DNA from: Herbinix sp.
Lineage (GTDB): Bacteria > Bacillota > Clostridia > Lachnospirales > Lachnospiraceae
NCBI GenBank assembly: GCA_028691795.1
Contig: JAQUYQ010000010.1
Location: 1-38,333, forward strand
Direction of reading: 5' to 3'
DNA: 38,333 bases
Shown: piece after piece, positions 24,807-32,398 of the stretch
Position numbering within the stretch: position 1 is the stretch's first letter
How the letters are laid out: each line of letters begins with the position of its first letter
Notes under the pieces: generated by a model
Databases searched by the model: none
Told to the model about the DNA's origin: nothing
Seen by the model: only the letters and a program-made list of their open reading frames with translations
Position numbers and translations under genes: made by a program

Positions 24807-25028
24807 TTACTGAAATAACTTCTTTAATATCTCCTCCGAAGTTAAAGATTCTGCTGCTTCCTTATTGGATTCTTTAATCTGAAGATATATCTCTTTACGG
24901 TAAATCGGAACTGATTTCGGTGCGCTGATTCCAATCTTCACTTGATCACCCTTTACTTCTAACACTGTAATCTCTATATCATTACCTATAATGATAGCTT
25001 CATTAATTCTTCTTGACAGGGCCAGCAT
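24807..25028 (-). CDS. csrA: Carbon storage regulator CsrA
   Basis: 73 residues, the standard size. It is an RNA-binding dimer that represses translation by covering GGA motifs near ribosome binding sites. The N-terminal MLALSRRINEAIIIGNDIEI and GDQVKIGISAPKSVPIYRKEIY match the family along the whole beta-sheet; the RNA-contact regions (LSRR near residue 4-7 and the SVPIYR strand) are intact. The start codon is one base from the fliW stop and its ribosome binding site AAGGAGGG lies inside fliW, so the pair is translationally coupled. The most likely target in view is the fliC leader. Confidence 0.96.
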   Translation of the reverse strand: MLALSRRINEAIIIGNDIEITVLEVKGDQVKIGISAPKSVPIYRKEIYLQIKESNKEAAESLTSEEILKKLFQ

Positions 25029-25029
25029 A

Positions 25030-25503
25030 TTATTTGCCCTCCTTTGCTGCCTTATGGGCTGCTAATTGATTATAAAAGTTGTATTTTACCTCATATTCCG
25101 GATTATCTATAATAATTTGGGCTCCTTTTCTTGAATCTGAATTAATAATGAACGGAGCTTTTAAATTTGCCGATATACTCTCAATATCAGCAGGTACTGT
25201 AACAGATACTAGAACTACAATATTATCCTCTGAAAGCTCACCTAAGGATCTTAGCAGTTCATCCTCTACAACAGGATTAAAATCTGGTTTTACAAGGAAT
25301 GGACTAACCACCGGAATTGCAAGTGTTACTTCATCCAAGCTCTGAAGCCATGAGATATCCGGTCTTTCTTCATCCTCTTGATCAAATAAAAGTGTATATT
25401 TTTTATATTCCTCAAAACCTAAAATACCATTTTCAAAATATATAATTTTATTCTCATCTAAATCTATTTCTCCAAAATGTCTTGTATTAACCAGCATGTC
25501 CAT
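25030..25503 (-). CDS. fliW: Flagellar assembly factor FliW
   Basis: 157 residues. FliW binds CsrA and flagellin in turn: when flagellin builds up in the cytoplasm it captures FliW and frees CsrA to stop flagellin translation. Recognised by FGEIDLDENKIIYFENGILGFEEYKKYTLL near the N-terminus, ISWLQSLDEVTLAIPVVSPF, and LKAPFIINSDSRKGAQIIIDN. The start may be the first ATG (25503) or the third codon (25497), since AAAGGAAGG serves both. It precedes csrA with no gap and follows flgL across a 159-base spacer with two hairpins. Confidence 0.95.
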   Translation of the reverse strand: MDMLVNTRHFGEIDLDENKIIYFENGILGFEEYKKYTLLFDQEDEERPDISWLQSLDEVTLAIPVVSPFLVKPDFNPVVEDELLRSLGELSEDNIVVLVSVTVPADIESISANLKAPFIINSDSRKGAQIIIDNPEYEVKYNFYNQLAAHKAAKEGK

Positions 25504-25543
25504 CGCCTTCCTTTCAAACGGTTACTCTTTCGTATCTAGAAAT

Positions 25544-25606
25544 ATTATGGACTTCGTCCATAATCTCTTCACTCCGATCGCATATCGCAAGCAAGCTTGC
25601 ATATGC
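25544..25606 (-). other. Two hairpins between flgL and fliW
   Basis: ATTATGGAC (25544-25552) pairs perfectly with GTCCATAAT (25556-25564) around a 3-base loop. A second, imperfect hairpin spans 25580-25606 (GCATAT..CAAGC against GCTTG.ATATGC). Neither has a T run. They may set the relative amounts of flgL and fliW-csrA message. Confidence 0.55.
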
Positions 25607-25662
25607 TCACTACGTTCTCATCATATTATACATGAACTTCAATCTATTTGCATTACTAATTT

Positions 25663-27165
25663 TTATAGAAAATCCAATAAGGAATTCTTAATTATTTTGG
25701 CAGCTGCCGAAAGTGACGAATTATATACTGTCTCAGCTGAACCATATTTAATATAGGTTTCTACCAGATCAGCATCCTCATTCTTCGATAGCAAATCTTC
25801 AAAATCAACCTTTTGGCTGGAAAGCCTGTTTTCCGTCAATTCCAAACGAACAGCTCTGCTGCCCAAATCTGCCACTGCGGCATTTACTTTATCCTGTCCT
25901 TCCGAAGAAGTGGTAATACCTTTTTCAAACGCTTTCTGCATTGCCTCTTTTTTTAAATCTAATTCCGTATCTAACTGATCTTTAAGTTTATTATAACGCG
26001 TGATTTCCTCATCAGATAATGTAGTATCCGCTAAACGTTTTTTAACTTCTGCTATTTTACTCTCCGTATCCGTTACTTCATTAACGGTTGCTAAAATATC
26101 CTCAATACTTCTGCCTATCTGATGAGTTATTGCATCTGAGCCTTCCGTATTCACTTTGATTTTCTGATTATAATTCACCTCATACTGGATATCTTGTCCT
26201 TCCTCGGACTTTGTATACGTAATATCCCCCTGCTCCGGCTTATCGCCGTCAGTCATCGTGCAGGTAAAATAATGCTCCGGTTTCAAACTACCGCTTTCAA
26301 AGCCTGTTTTTTGGTACTGCATTTCTATTTTATTAGCGGTCCGAAGTTCTTTATATACATCGGCTCCCATTATTACTTCTCCGGTTTCAGGGATGTAATG
26401 AATTTCATCTGCATCAGGAGTATATGCCTCAGGATCGGTTGAAGATATCGAATTAATATTACTGCTTATCGGTGTCTGTTCCGTTAAAATGCCGGAGGAA
26501 TCCTCTTTAAAATAACTGATGCTGGTCGGAGCATCTGTGCTCAATTTGTCATAAGCCAATTGAATCCGGTATACTTCGTTCAACTTAGGAGATTCAGAAA
26601 AATCAGTTGCAGAATCATCATAATCTTCGATATCATAACTGCCGGAAACCTTATTAACTACTTGTAAATCATCACCGGTAAAGTCCTGGGTTATATTGTA
26701 CGTTAAATAATCCATATCTTCTGAAAAAATCAGTGAGCTATCCGTCTTATAGCCTGTAAATACATATCTTCCGGCATAATTTGTGTTGCCCTCCTGATAG
26801 ATCTGCTGTTTCATTTGCTCAAGATTTTGAGCGATTGAGGAACGGTCCGATGCAGTCAGAGTATCTGAGCTTCCCTGAACACAATAGGTATTAATTTGCT
26901 TCAATACATCATTAACCGTTGTTAGAGCAGATTCTGTAACATCCATCCAGGACTGTGCATCCGGAATATTTTTCTCATAATATTGGCTAAGTTCGGAAAG
27001 ATTAGTACGAAGCTTTAATGCTCTTACCGTAATGATTGGATCATCGGAGGGTCTTTGAATTTTCTTACCGCTGGAATATTGTTCCTCCAAAGTTGTCATA
27101 TTCAATTTATTCTTATTAATATTACTCATCATATTATTGGTCATCATTTTATTGGTTATTCTCAT
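25663..27165 (-). CDS. flgL: Hook-filament junction protein FlgL
   Basis: 500 residues, against about 300 in most FlgL proteins. The N-terminal rod-like part (MRITNKMMTNNMMSNINKNKL, QYSSGKKIQRPSDDP) and the C-terminal coiled coil (ALTENRLSSQKVDFEDLLSKNEDADLVETYIKYGSAETVYNSSLSAAAKIIKNSLLDFL-like helices) are typical. The excess lies in the middle (about 170-410), an acidic, Thr/Ser-rich surface region with a predicted helical hairpin near 355-410. It joins the filament to FlgK at the hook end. AGGAGG lies 7 bases before the ATG. Confidence 0.93.
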   Translation of the reverse strand: MRITNKMMTNNMMSNINKNKLNMTTLEEQYSSGKKIQRPSDDPIITVRALKLRTNLSELSQYYEKNIPDAQSWMDVTESALTTVNDVLKQINTYCVQGSSDTLTASDRSSIAQNLEQMKQQIYQEGNTNYAGRYVFTGYKTDSSLIFSEDMDYLTYNITQDFTGDDLQVVNKVSGSYDIEDYDDSATDFSESPKLNEVYRIQLAYDKLSTDAPTSISYFKEDSSGILTEQTPISSNINSISSTDPEAYTPDADEIHYIPETGEVIMGADVYKELRTANKIEMQYQKTGFESGSLKPEHYFTCTMTDGDKPEQGDITYTKSEEGQDIQYEVNYNQKIKVNTEGSDAITHQIGRSIEDILATVNEVTDTESKIAEVKKRLADTTLSDEEITRYNKLKDQLDTELDLKKEAMQKAFEKGITTSSEGQDKVNAAVADLGSRAVRLELTENRLSSQKVDFEDLLSKNEDADLVETYIKYGSAETVYNSSLSAAAKIIKNSLLDFL

Positions 27166-27199
27166 AATCTATCCTCCTATCGCTCTTTTCTTTCAGTCG

Positions 27200-29056
27200 C
27201 TATACACCCATATAATTTATTAGTTTATCGTAAATCTCGTCCATGACGCTGATAACCTTTGCGGATAGGTTATAAGCATTCTGATAACGCACCAAATTCA
27301 TTGCTTCTTCATCCACATCAACACCGGATATGGATAATCTTTGATTTTTAATCGTATCCAATATATTGGTCTGGCTATCCGAGAAGGTTGCAGCCTTACT
27401 GGTATCGATACCGATTTCAGCTACCAATGTCTGAAAAAATCCGTCAGCAGAACCCTGCTGAAAAAGCATTTTGTTTCCTTTTAAAGCCAGCAGCTTATCA
27501 ACAACATCATTACTTTCCGATCCATTCAAAACATCCGTGGAGGTAGCCATCAAACTGGGATCTTTAATCAAATCCTTATTAATAGTAAAGTTCGCCGCAG
27601 TCATAAAATAATAGGAACCATACAGCGGCTCATTTTCCGATATTTCCTCATAATAACTGCCGGTCTGAGAATTAAAGGTATCATAATCATAATCAGCTTC
27701 ATCCTCTGAACCTGCCAGTGGGCCAAACGTATAATTTCTACCATTAACCTTACTGGTTGAAGTGAAGAAATCCGTACCCGCATCTCCATCTAAATCTACA
27801 CCCGTTCTATGTATATCATTGAAGGCTTTTGCATAGGTACGGGTAAATTGGTTTAACTGGTTCATATAATATGGAATTCCTTTATAATTAATGCTATCAC
27901 CAATGGATGCCTTTTCTTCTGCTACATCAACCGCCACCTGATCTTCCAGTGCAAATTCGTATATAAAATTACCAGTTGCTGCATCTGTCGTAACTTCAAA
28001 GCCTGAATAAGCATATTCCCTGTTACCCACCGTTAATAGCCCTGTCTCAGGAATATTTAATAACTCAATCATGTTCATATTCGTATCGGTTACAGTAACC
28101 TTAGTATCTCCGGCATTCGCACTGATGGTTCCGTTAAAATTATACTGGTTATTTCCATCGCGGACTTCCAGTAATCCCTGAAGAGTTCCTCCCAGAGATT
28201 GACTCCTTGTATTAAACTCCTGTCCATTTTCCCATATAATATCATAAAGTCCATCAACATCATTCTGGTTAACTTTCTTCTCCCTTGGAACCACCTTTAG
28301 TGTATTATTGTCACTGCCGTCAACTAAAGTATCTCCATTAAGCTTTACTACATAGTTGGTAACTCCTGCACCGATTCCGACCGTCTTTTCTGATACGGTA
28401 ACATTTGCTATCTCCGAGAGTTCATCCACCAGAAGTGCTCTCTGATCTCTTAGGTCATTGGCCGTTCCTCCGTTTACCTCCAGGGTATTAATCTGTTGTG
28501 TCAGAGCTGCAATCTGCTGGGAAGTTGAATTAATCTGGTCCACTTGATTACGTATTTCAAAATTACATTCTTCCTGAATGCTGGATAGATTTACCGATAA
28601 TGAGTTAAAATATTCCGTAAGGCTCTCTGCATAATTAGCAACCTGTGTACGTACTGTTAAGCTTGAGGGATTTTTCTGTAATTCCTGCAAGCTATCGTTG
28701 AATGAGTTATAGGATGTTGTAAATCCATCCACACTAACATCATTAAAATAATTCTCTATCTCCGTCATATAATGTGATTTACCGGAGTACTCACCGTAAA
28801 TCGTATTATTCGTCCTATACTTGTTATCGTAATATTCTTCCCTTTGTTGGGTTACTCCGGTAATGCTGACACCGGTACCCGCCATACCGTAGGTACTATT
28901 TACCTGAAGTGCCTTTGAAGCCTGTTGTCCCATAATCTGCCTAGAATATCCTTCCGTCTCAGCATTTGTTATATTATGAGACGTAGTATCGAGTGCTGAC
29001 TGGTAAGCATACAGCCCTGACTTGCCTATATTTAATCCAAAAAATGTAGAACTCAT
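27200..29056 (-). CDS. Second FlgK-type hook-associated protein
   Basis: 618 residues. The N-terminus (FGLNIGKSGLYAYQSALDTTSHNITNAETEGYSRQ) and C-terminus (RLSISGVDVDEEAMNLVRYQNAYNLSAKVISVMDEIYDKLINYMG-like) are diagnostic for FlgK. The central part is larger than in its neighbour, with Asp/Tyr-rich loops. The start is moved to 29056, with GGAGG 5 bases upstream. A second full FlgK directly after the first in the same operon implies either a two-layer junction or a protein for a different filament state. Both copies have intact D0 helices, so neither looks decayed. Confidence 0.93.
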   Translation of the reverse strand: MSSTFFGLNIGKSGLYAYQSALDTTSHNITNAETEGYSRQIMGQQASKALQVNSTYGMAGTGVSITGVTQQREEYYDNKYRTNNTIYGEYSGKSHYMTEIENYFNDVSVDGFTTSYNSFNDSLQELQKNPSSLTVRTQVANYAESLTEYFNSLSVNLSSIQEECNFEIRNQVDQINSTSQQIAALTQQINTLEVNGGTANDLRDQRALLVDELSEIANVTVSEKTVGIGAGVTNYVVKLNGDTLVDGSDNNTLKVVPREKKVNQNDVDGLYDIIWENGQEFNTRSQSLGGTLQGLLEVRDGNNQYNFNGTISANAGDTKVTVTDTNMNMIELLNIPETGLLTVGNREYAYSGFEVTTDAATGNFIYEFALEDQVAVDVAEEKASIGDSINYKGIPYYMNQLNQFTRTYAKAFNDIHRTGVDLDGDAGTDFFTSTSKVNGRNYTFGPLAGSEDEADYDYDTFNSQTGSYYEEISENEPLYGSYYFMTAANFTINKDLIKDPSLMATSTDVLNGSESNDVVDKLLALKGNKMLFQQGSADGFFQTLVAEIGIDTSKAATFSDSQTNILDTIKNQRLSISGVDVDEEAMNLVRYQNAYNLSAKVISVMDEIYDKLINYMGV

Positions 29057-29099
29057 ATGTACCTCCATCCCGCCGTTCTATCGTGCTTAATACCGTATA

Positions 29100-30830
29100 T
29101 TATAGCTTTTCAATAATGTCTTTCAGCATTTCACTAACCACATTAATATATCGCGATGAAGCATTATAGGCATGCTGGTATTTAATTAATTTCGTTAATT
29201 CATCATCGGAGGAGACACCGGTTACTTCCATTCTCTGGCTATCGATACTTTCGACCATGGAAGCTTGATTCGTACTGATGGTTTTCAGCTGTTCTCCACG
29301 ATTAGCAATATCTGATATAAACGAATTATAATACTCATTAAAATTATTTTCCGTCAATGTATTTGGAGATAGGGTTGAAAATGACTCCTGCCATTTGGAT
29401 ATAAGCGCATTCGTCGTTTCAACATCATAATCACCCGATCCAGAATTACTAGAAAGCGGAATATAAGCATAATTTTGTAGTATCTTCGGGTTTATATTAA
29501 TTTCTCCAAGCGTAAACAGGGAATAATTATCCTCAAGATTTTCATCATTATACACACGGGCTGTTATCGTTTCAAATGCACCTGAATCATTAATTATCTG
29601 AATCTCCTGGGGCTCGCTATAACGCTCCATGGATTTTCGGTTAAAAAGAGCCTCTCCCATCGTACTGTTATCATCCAAACCAACCGGCGCATTTTCTTCA
29701 TCCAGTATCTTGACTTTAGAACCATCGGATAAGGTCACCTCTTTATTAGGACTCAAAATATCATTAATCGTAGTTGTAATTCCGTGAATCAACTGGTCAA
29801 ATTGTGCTTGAACTGTCATGATTACAGAGGAATTAATCGTATTATTATAATCAATTACAGCCGCATTATATAATGCTTCTGTTTCATAGTTATCACTAAT
29901 TGGTATATCTGTGTAATTGGCCTGTTTATAGCCTCTTGCAGTTAAGAGTCCTTTCAGGGATCCGATATCCGTATTTTTATCAGGAGATGCAGCTTTATCT
30001 ATATTAAAAACATCCGTACCGCCGTGTGAAACCCAGATCGGTTTTAACATCTCTGAGGATTCATTGATTTTAACGGTCTTCATTTCAAAAACAGTATCCT
30101 CGGTAACAAAGGCTGCTCCCTCAAGATTTACATTAAGAATACCATTCGGATTTTCCTTATAGGTAATATTCGCATATTTTCCAAGCTCATCAAGCAGATT
30201 ATTACGCTGATCTCTAAGATCATTTGCATTCTCTACTCCGGTTGCCTCATCTTGTCTTATTTCTAAATTTAATGCTCTGATATTTTTACCGATTTCATTA
30301 ATACGATCTACCTGATCTTGAAGCTTCGTATTTAAATTAATCTGATAATCGTTTAGCTGATTTGATATATTATCTGACCGTTCTACAAAGGTTACCGCTG
30401 TCTGGATGAAGGAAGCTCTGGCTACTACACTGTCCGGTTCTTTTGCAAGCTCCTGTAATGAAGTCCAAAATTCACTCAAGGTATCTTGAAAGCTCTCTCC
30501 TTCGAGCTCACCAAAAAAACCTTCCACCTCGCCAACTGAATCATATTGTGATTCATAAAAGGCCTCTCTGCCGACTTCCTGGCGATAGGCCTGATCTAAA
30601 AACATATCCCTTACCTGCTTAACAGTTGAAAAATCTGCACCCAATCCCAGCTGCAAGGAAGAATTATAGGAATCACCTATTTTCAAATAATTAAAGTCAG
30701 TTAACACCGCCTGCTGTCTTACAAAGCCCTTGGTGTCTACGTTGGCCAAATTATGTGAAGTTATATTTAAAGCTGTCTGACTGACATTCAGTCCGGACAC
30801 GCCAATATAAAAGCCGCTTAAAGAATTCAT
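29100..30830 (-). CDS. flgK: Hook-associated protein FlgK
   Basis: 576 residues. FlgK sits directly on the hook and, with FlgL, forms the junction to the filament. N-terminal GFYIGVSGLNVSQTALNITSHNLANVDTKGFVRQQAVL and C-terminal QRMEVTGVSSDDELTKLIKYQHAYNASSRYINVVSEMLKDIIEKL fit the family; NANDLRDQRNNLLDELGKY is the conserved inner helix that its paralogue also carries. AAGGTGAG precedes the ATG. It begins 20 bases after flgN, whose product is its chaperone. Confidence 0.93.
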   Translation of the reverse strand: MNSLSGFYIGVSGLNVSQTALNITSHNLANVDTKGFVRQQAVLTDFNYLKIGDSYNSSLQLGLGADFSTVKQVRDMFLDQAYRQEVGREAFYESQYDSVGEVEGFFGELEGESFQDTLSEFWTSLQELAKEPDSVVARASFIQTAVTFVERSDNISNQLNDYQINLNTKLQDQVDRINEIGKNIRALNLEIRQDEATGVENANDLRDQRNNLLDELGKYANITYKENPNGILNVNLEGAAFVTEDTVFEMKTVKINESSEMLKPIWVSHGGTDVFNIDKAASPDKNTDIGSLKGLLTARGYKQANYTDIPISDNYETEALYNAAVIDYNNTINSSVIMTVQAQFDQLIHGITTTINDILSPNKEVTLSDGSKVKILDEENAPVGLDDNSTMGEALFNRKSMERYSEPQEIQIINDSGAFETITARVYNDENLEDNYSLFTLGEININPKILQNYAYIPLSSNSGSGDYDVETTNALISKWQESFSTLSPNTLTENNFNEYYNSFISDIANRGEQLKTISTNQASMVESIDSQRMEVTGVSSDDELTKLIKYQHAYNASSRYINVVSEMLKDIIEKL

Positions 30831-30850
30831 GAACTCACCTTACCTCACTC

Positions 30851-31366
30851 TTACTGTTTCGCATCGAACATCCCTGTTCCCCGCACTTGCACTTCATACT
30901 GCGAAGCACCCTTTGTGTAAGTATTGTTCCCCGGCGACATCCTTGTACTCTGAATAAAATTCATATTGAATTCTATCATCTCTAGGGATTGTTGTATCAA
31001 GTTTTTATTACGATTATTTATTTGGGCCAATCTTTGAATTGTACTTTTTAGATTATCATGTATTATAGACAGAGCTTTCTGCTCTTTTGGCTGTTTTTCC
31101 ATTAAACTTATTAATATTTTTAAATTCAAATCACCAGATTTGCGATTTATAACCGTTTTGATATTGGTCATAACAGTTTCTCTCTTATGCTCAAGAGTAC
31201 CAATTCGATCAACCGTCATCTGCTCCTTAACGGTAATCTCCTGTAAGGAATTCAGGTCATTTTTTACGATGACCTGAGTTTTTTCTTCCGCAATCGGTAT
31301 TAGTTGTTGATAAACTTCATATTCTTTTTCAAGGATATCGATTAATTCATCAATTAAACTTGCCAT
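30851..31366 (-). CDS. flgN: FlgN-family export chaperone
   Basis: 171 residues. Helical throughout, with long heptad-like stretches (ELIDILEKEYEVYQQLIPIAEEKTQVIV and IQRLAQINNRNKNLIQQSLEMIEFNMNFIQS) followed by a loose, polar tail (PGNNTYTKGASQYEV). FlgN keeps FlgK and FlgL soluble and hands them to the export apparatus; its place right before flgK, after flgM, is the standard order. GAGGG lies 6 bases before the ATG. Confidence 0.88.
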   Translation of the reverse strand: MASLIDELIDILEKEYEVYQQLIPIAEEKTQVIVKNDLNSLQEITVKEQMTVDRIGTLEHKRETVMTNIKTVINRKSGDLNLKILISLMEKQPKEQKALSIIHDNLKSTIQRLAQINNRNKNLIQQSLEMIEFNMNFIQSTRMSPGNNTYTKGASQYEVQVRGTGMFDAKQ

Positions 31367-31428
31367 TACAAACCCTCTTTCCTACACAGGTCACAAAACA
31401 AGATGGATTAACCTACAATTGAATTCAC

Positions 31429-31503
31429 TTGTCATCAATTCAATTCTCATGAAATTAATTGTCATCAATTCAATTGTCATTAATTCTCTTGTTATCAATT
31501 AGT
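31429..31503 (-). repeat. Five 15-base tandem repeats at the end of flgM
   Basis: Plus-strand units 31429-31443, 31444-31458, 31459-31473, 31474-31488 and 31489-31503; consensus TTGTCATCAATTCAA, the first and third identical, the others changed at 3-6 positions. The last unit contains the flgM stop codon. Because 15 is a multiple of three, the flgM frame stays open through the whole array after the stop. Confidence 0.85.
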
Positions 31504-31774
31504 TCTGGTTATCTGTCTGTTCAACAAGCTTATCCGCAACATCTTCGATGGTAACATTATAAGTACCCGCTTCCATACGTTCCTTAATATCGTTCACCTT
31601 AGTTTCTCTGATATCCGGAGTGCGCGCTACGATTTGCTTTGCAGCCTGATAATCCTTACCTACCTGCGAAATCTCAAGCATATCACTGAAACCACTGCCG
31701 GTCTTCTTAACTGTGCTTTTCACGCTGTTTGCCTTATATACTTCACTAATTTTATTGAATGCATCAATACGCAT
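31499..31774 (-). CDS. flgM: Anti-sigma-D factor FlgM
   Basis: 91 residues, usual for FlgM. It binds the flagellar sigma factor (SigD/FliA) until the hook-basal body is complete. Typical order: disordered N-terminus (MRIDAFNKISEVYKANSVKS), then DMLEISQVGKDYQAAKQIVARTPDIRETKVNDIKERMEAGTYNVTIEDVADKLVE, whose VNDIKERMEAGTYNV matches the sigma-binding helices. The start is moved to 31774: AGGTGGTG lies just upstream, and the longer frame begins with an unlikely GTG inside that site. It leads the late operon and has its own SigD-type promoter (31829-31855), which would give negative feedback. Confidence 0.93.
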   Translation of the reverse strand: MRIDAFNKISEVYKANSVKSTVKKTGSGFSDMLEISQVGKDYQAAKQIVARTPDIRETKVNDIKERMEAGTYNVTIEDVADKLVEQTDNQN

Positions 31775-31828
31775 CCTAATCACCACCTATCTAGACGAAA
31801 CCTTCCGGTTTTACTATCTCTATATTAT

Positions 31829-31855
31829 TTATCGGAAGATTTGCAATTAACATTA
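31829..31855 (-). promoter_or_regulatory. SigD-like promoter of flgM operon
   Basis: Minus-strand TAAT (31852-31855), 16 bases, then CCGATAA (31829-31835), about 55 bases before the flgM start. A SigA-like TATAAT overlaps the -35 area without a good partner box. The gap from 31856 to 32081 otherwise shows only a short palindrome (TGACA, 5-6 T, TGTCA near 31981-31996) and no gene. Confidence 0.65.
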
Positions 31856-32081
31856 TAGGCATTTTTAAATTTTATAAAAAACTAACCAGTGTGGAAAGTG
31901 TGAATTGTCGGATTAGCAGTGATTATGGATTTGAAAGCCATACGGTAAGAGGTATAGAAAAAATGAAGCTGTTTATTAGTGTGACATTTTTTGTCAAGCT
32001 TACCACGGCAAAAGCTAAAATAGAAAAGATAGTAAAGAAAACTTAGCATTGTAAGTGACATAATAAAACAATACAAAGACA

Positions 32082-32376
32082 GGCTGCTGGCAGAAATGAC
32101 GGTAATTGAATGTCGTGAGGAAAGCATATGCAGATTGCTTGCAATTCTTAGTTGTGGAGCAAACGATTAAATCAGACGTGCGATAATTCGCACGAGTGCA
32201 AACTGTTTGACGAAGGGGAGAAAGGAAAAAGCTACTGTGTAGGTTTTTCCTTTCTCCCCTGAGGAGTTTTTGCACGGTCTGATTGCTTCAAGTGAGCGAG
32301 ACAGCTTAGAAGTGCTAGCAATCTGCATTCAGCTTTTCCGAACGGCATTCAATGGACGGCATTTCTGCCAGTAGCC
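32082..32376 (-). repeat. 295-base imperfect foldback (structured RNA or MITE-like element)
   Basis: The two halves are inverted copies of each other from end to end. Matching blocks, outside to inside: 32082-32098 with 32360-32376 (17 bases, one G-T pair); 32105-32112 with 32346-32353; 32128-32139 with 32317-32328 (12 perfect); about 32170-32181 with 32271-32284; 32215-32230 with 32244-32259 (16 perfect), then CTAC/GTAG around a 3-base tip. Unpaired bulges separate the blocks. The left half also holds a local hairpin (32177-32194). It begins 23 bases after the ctpA stop codon and so is probably transcribed with ctpA. No transposase or convincing ORF is inside. It could be a structured RNA, an unusual terminator, or a small mobile element. 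Confidence 0.8.
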
Positions 32377-32398
32377 GTTCCTAGAATGATACCACATA

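Noticed and set aside
31429..31503. CRISPR array (also considered for 4579-4638)
   Set aside because: Units of 12-15 bases are contiguous with no spacers, and no cas genes are present.
31882..32275. Two overlapping minus-strand ORFs (81 and 86 codons) before flgM
   Set aside because: They run through the foldback, lack ribosome binding sites and resemble no protein; the DNA is better explained by its inverted-repeat structure.
32082..32376. Retron-type msr-msd hairpin
   Set aside because: No reverse transcriptase gene is near, and the stem is broken by many bulges.
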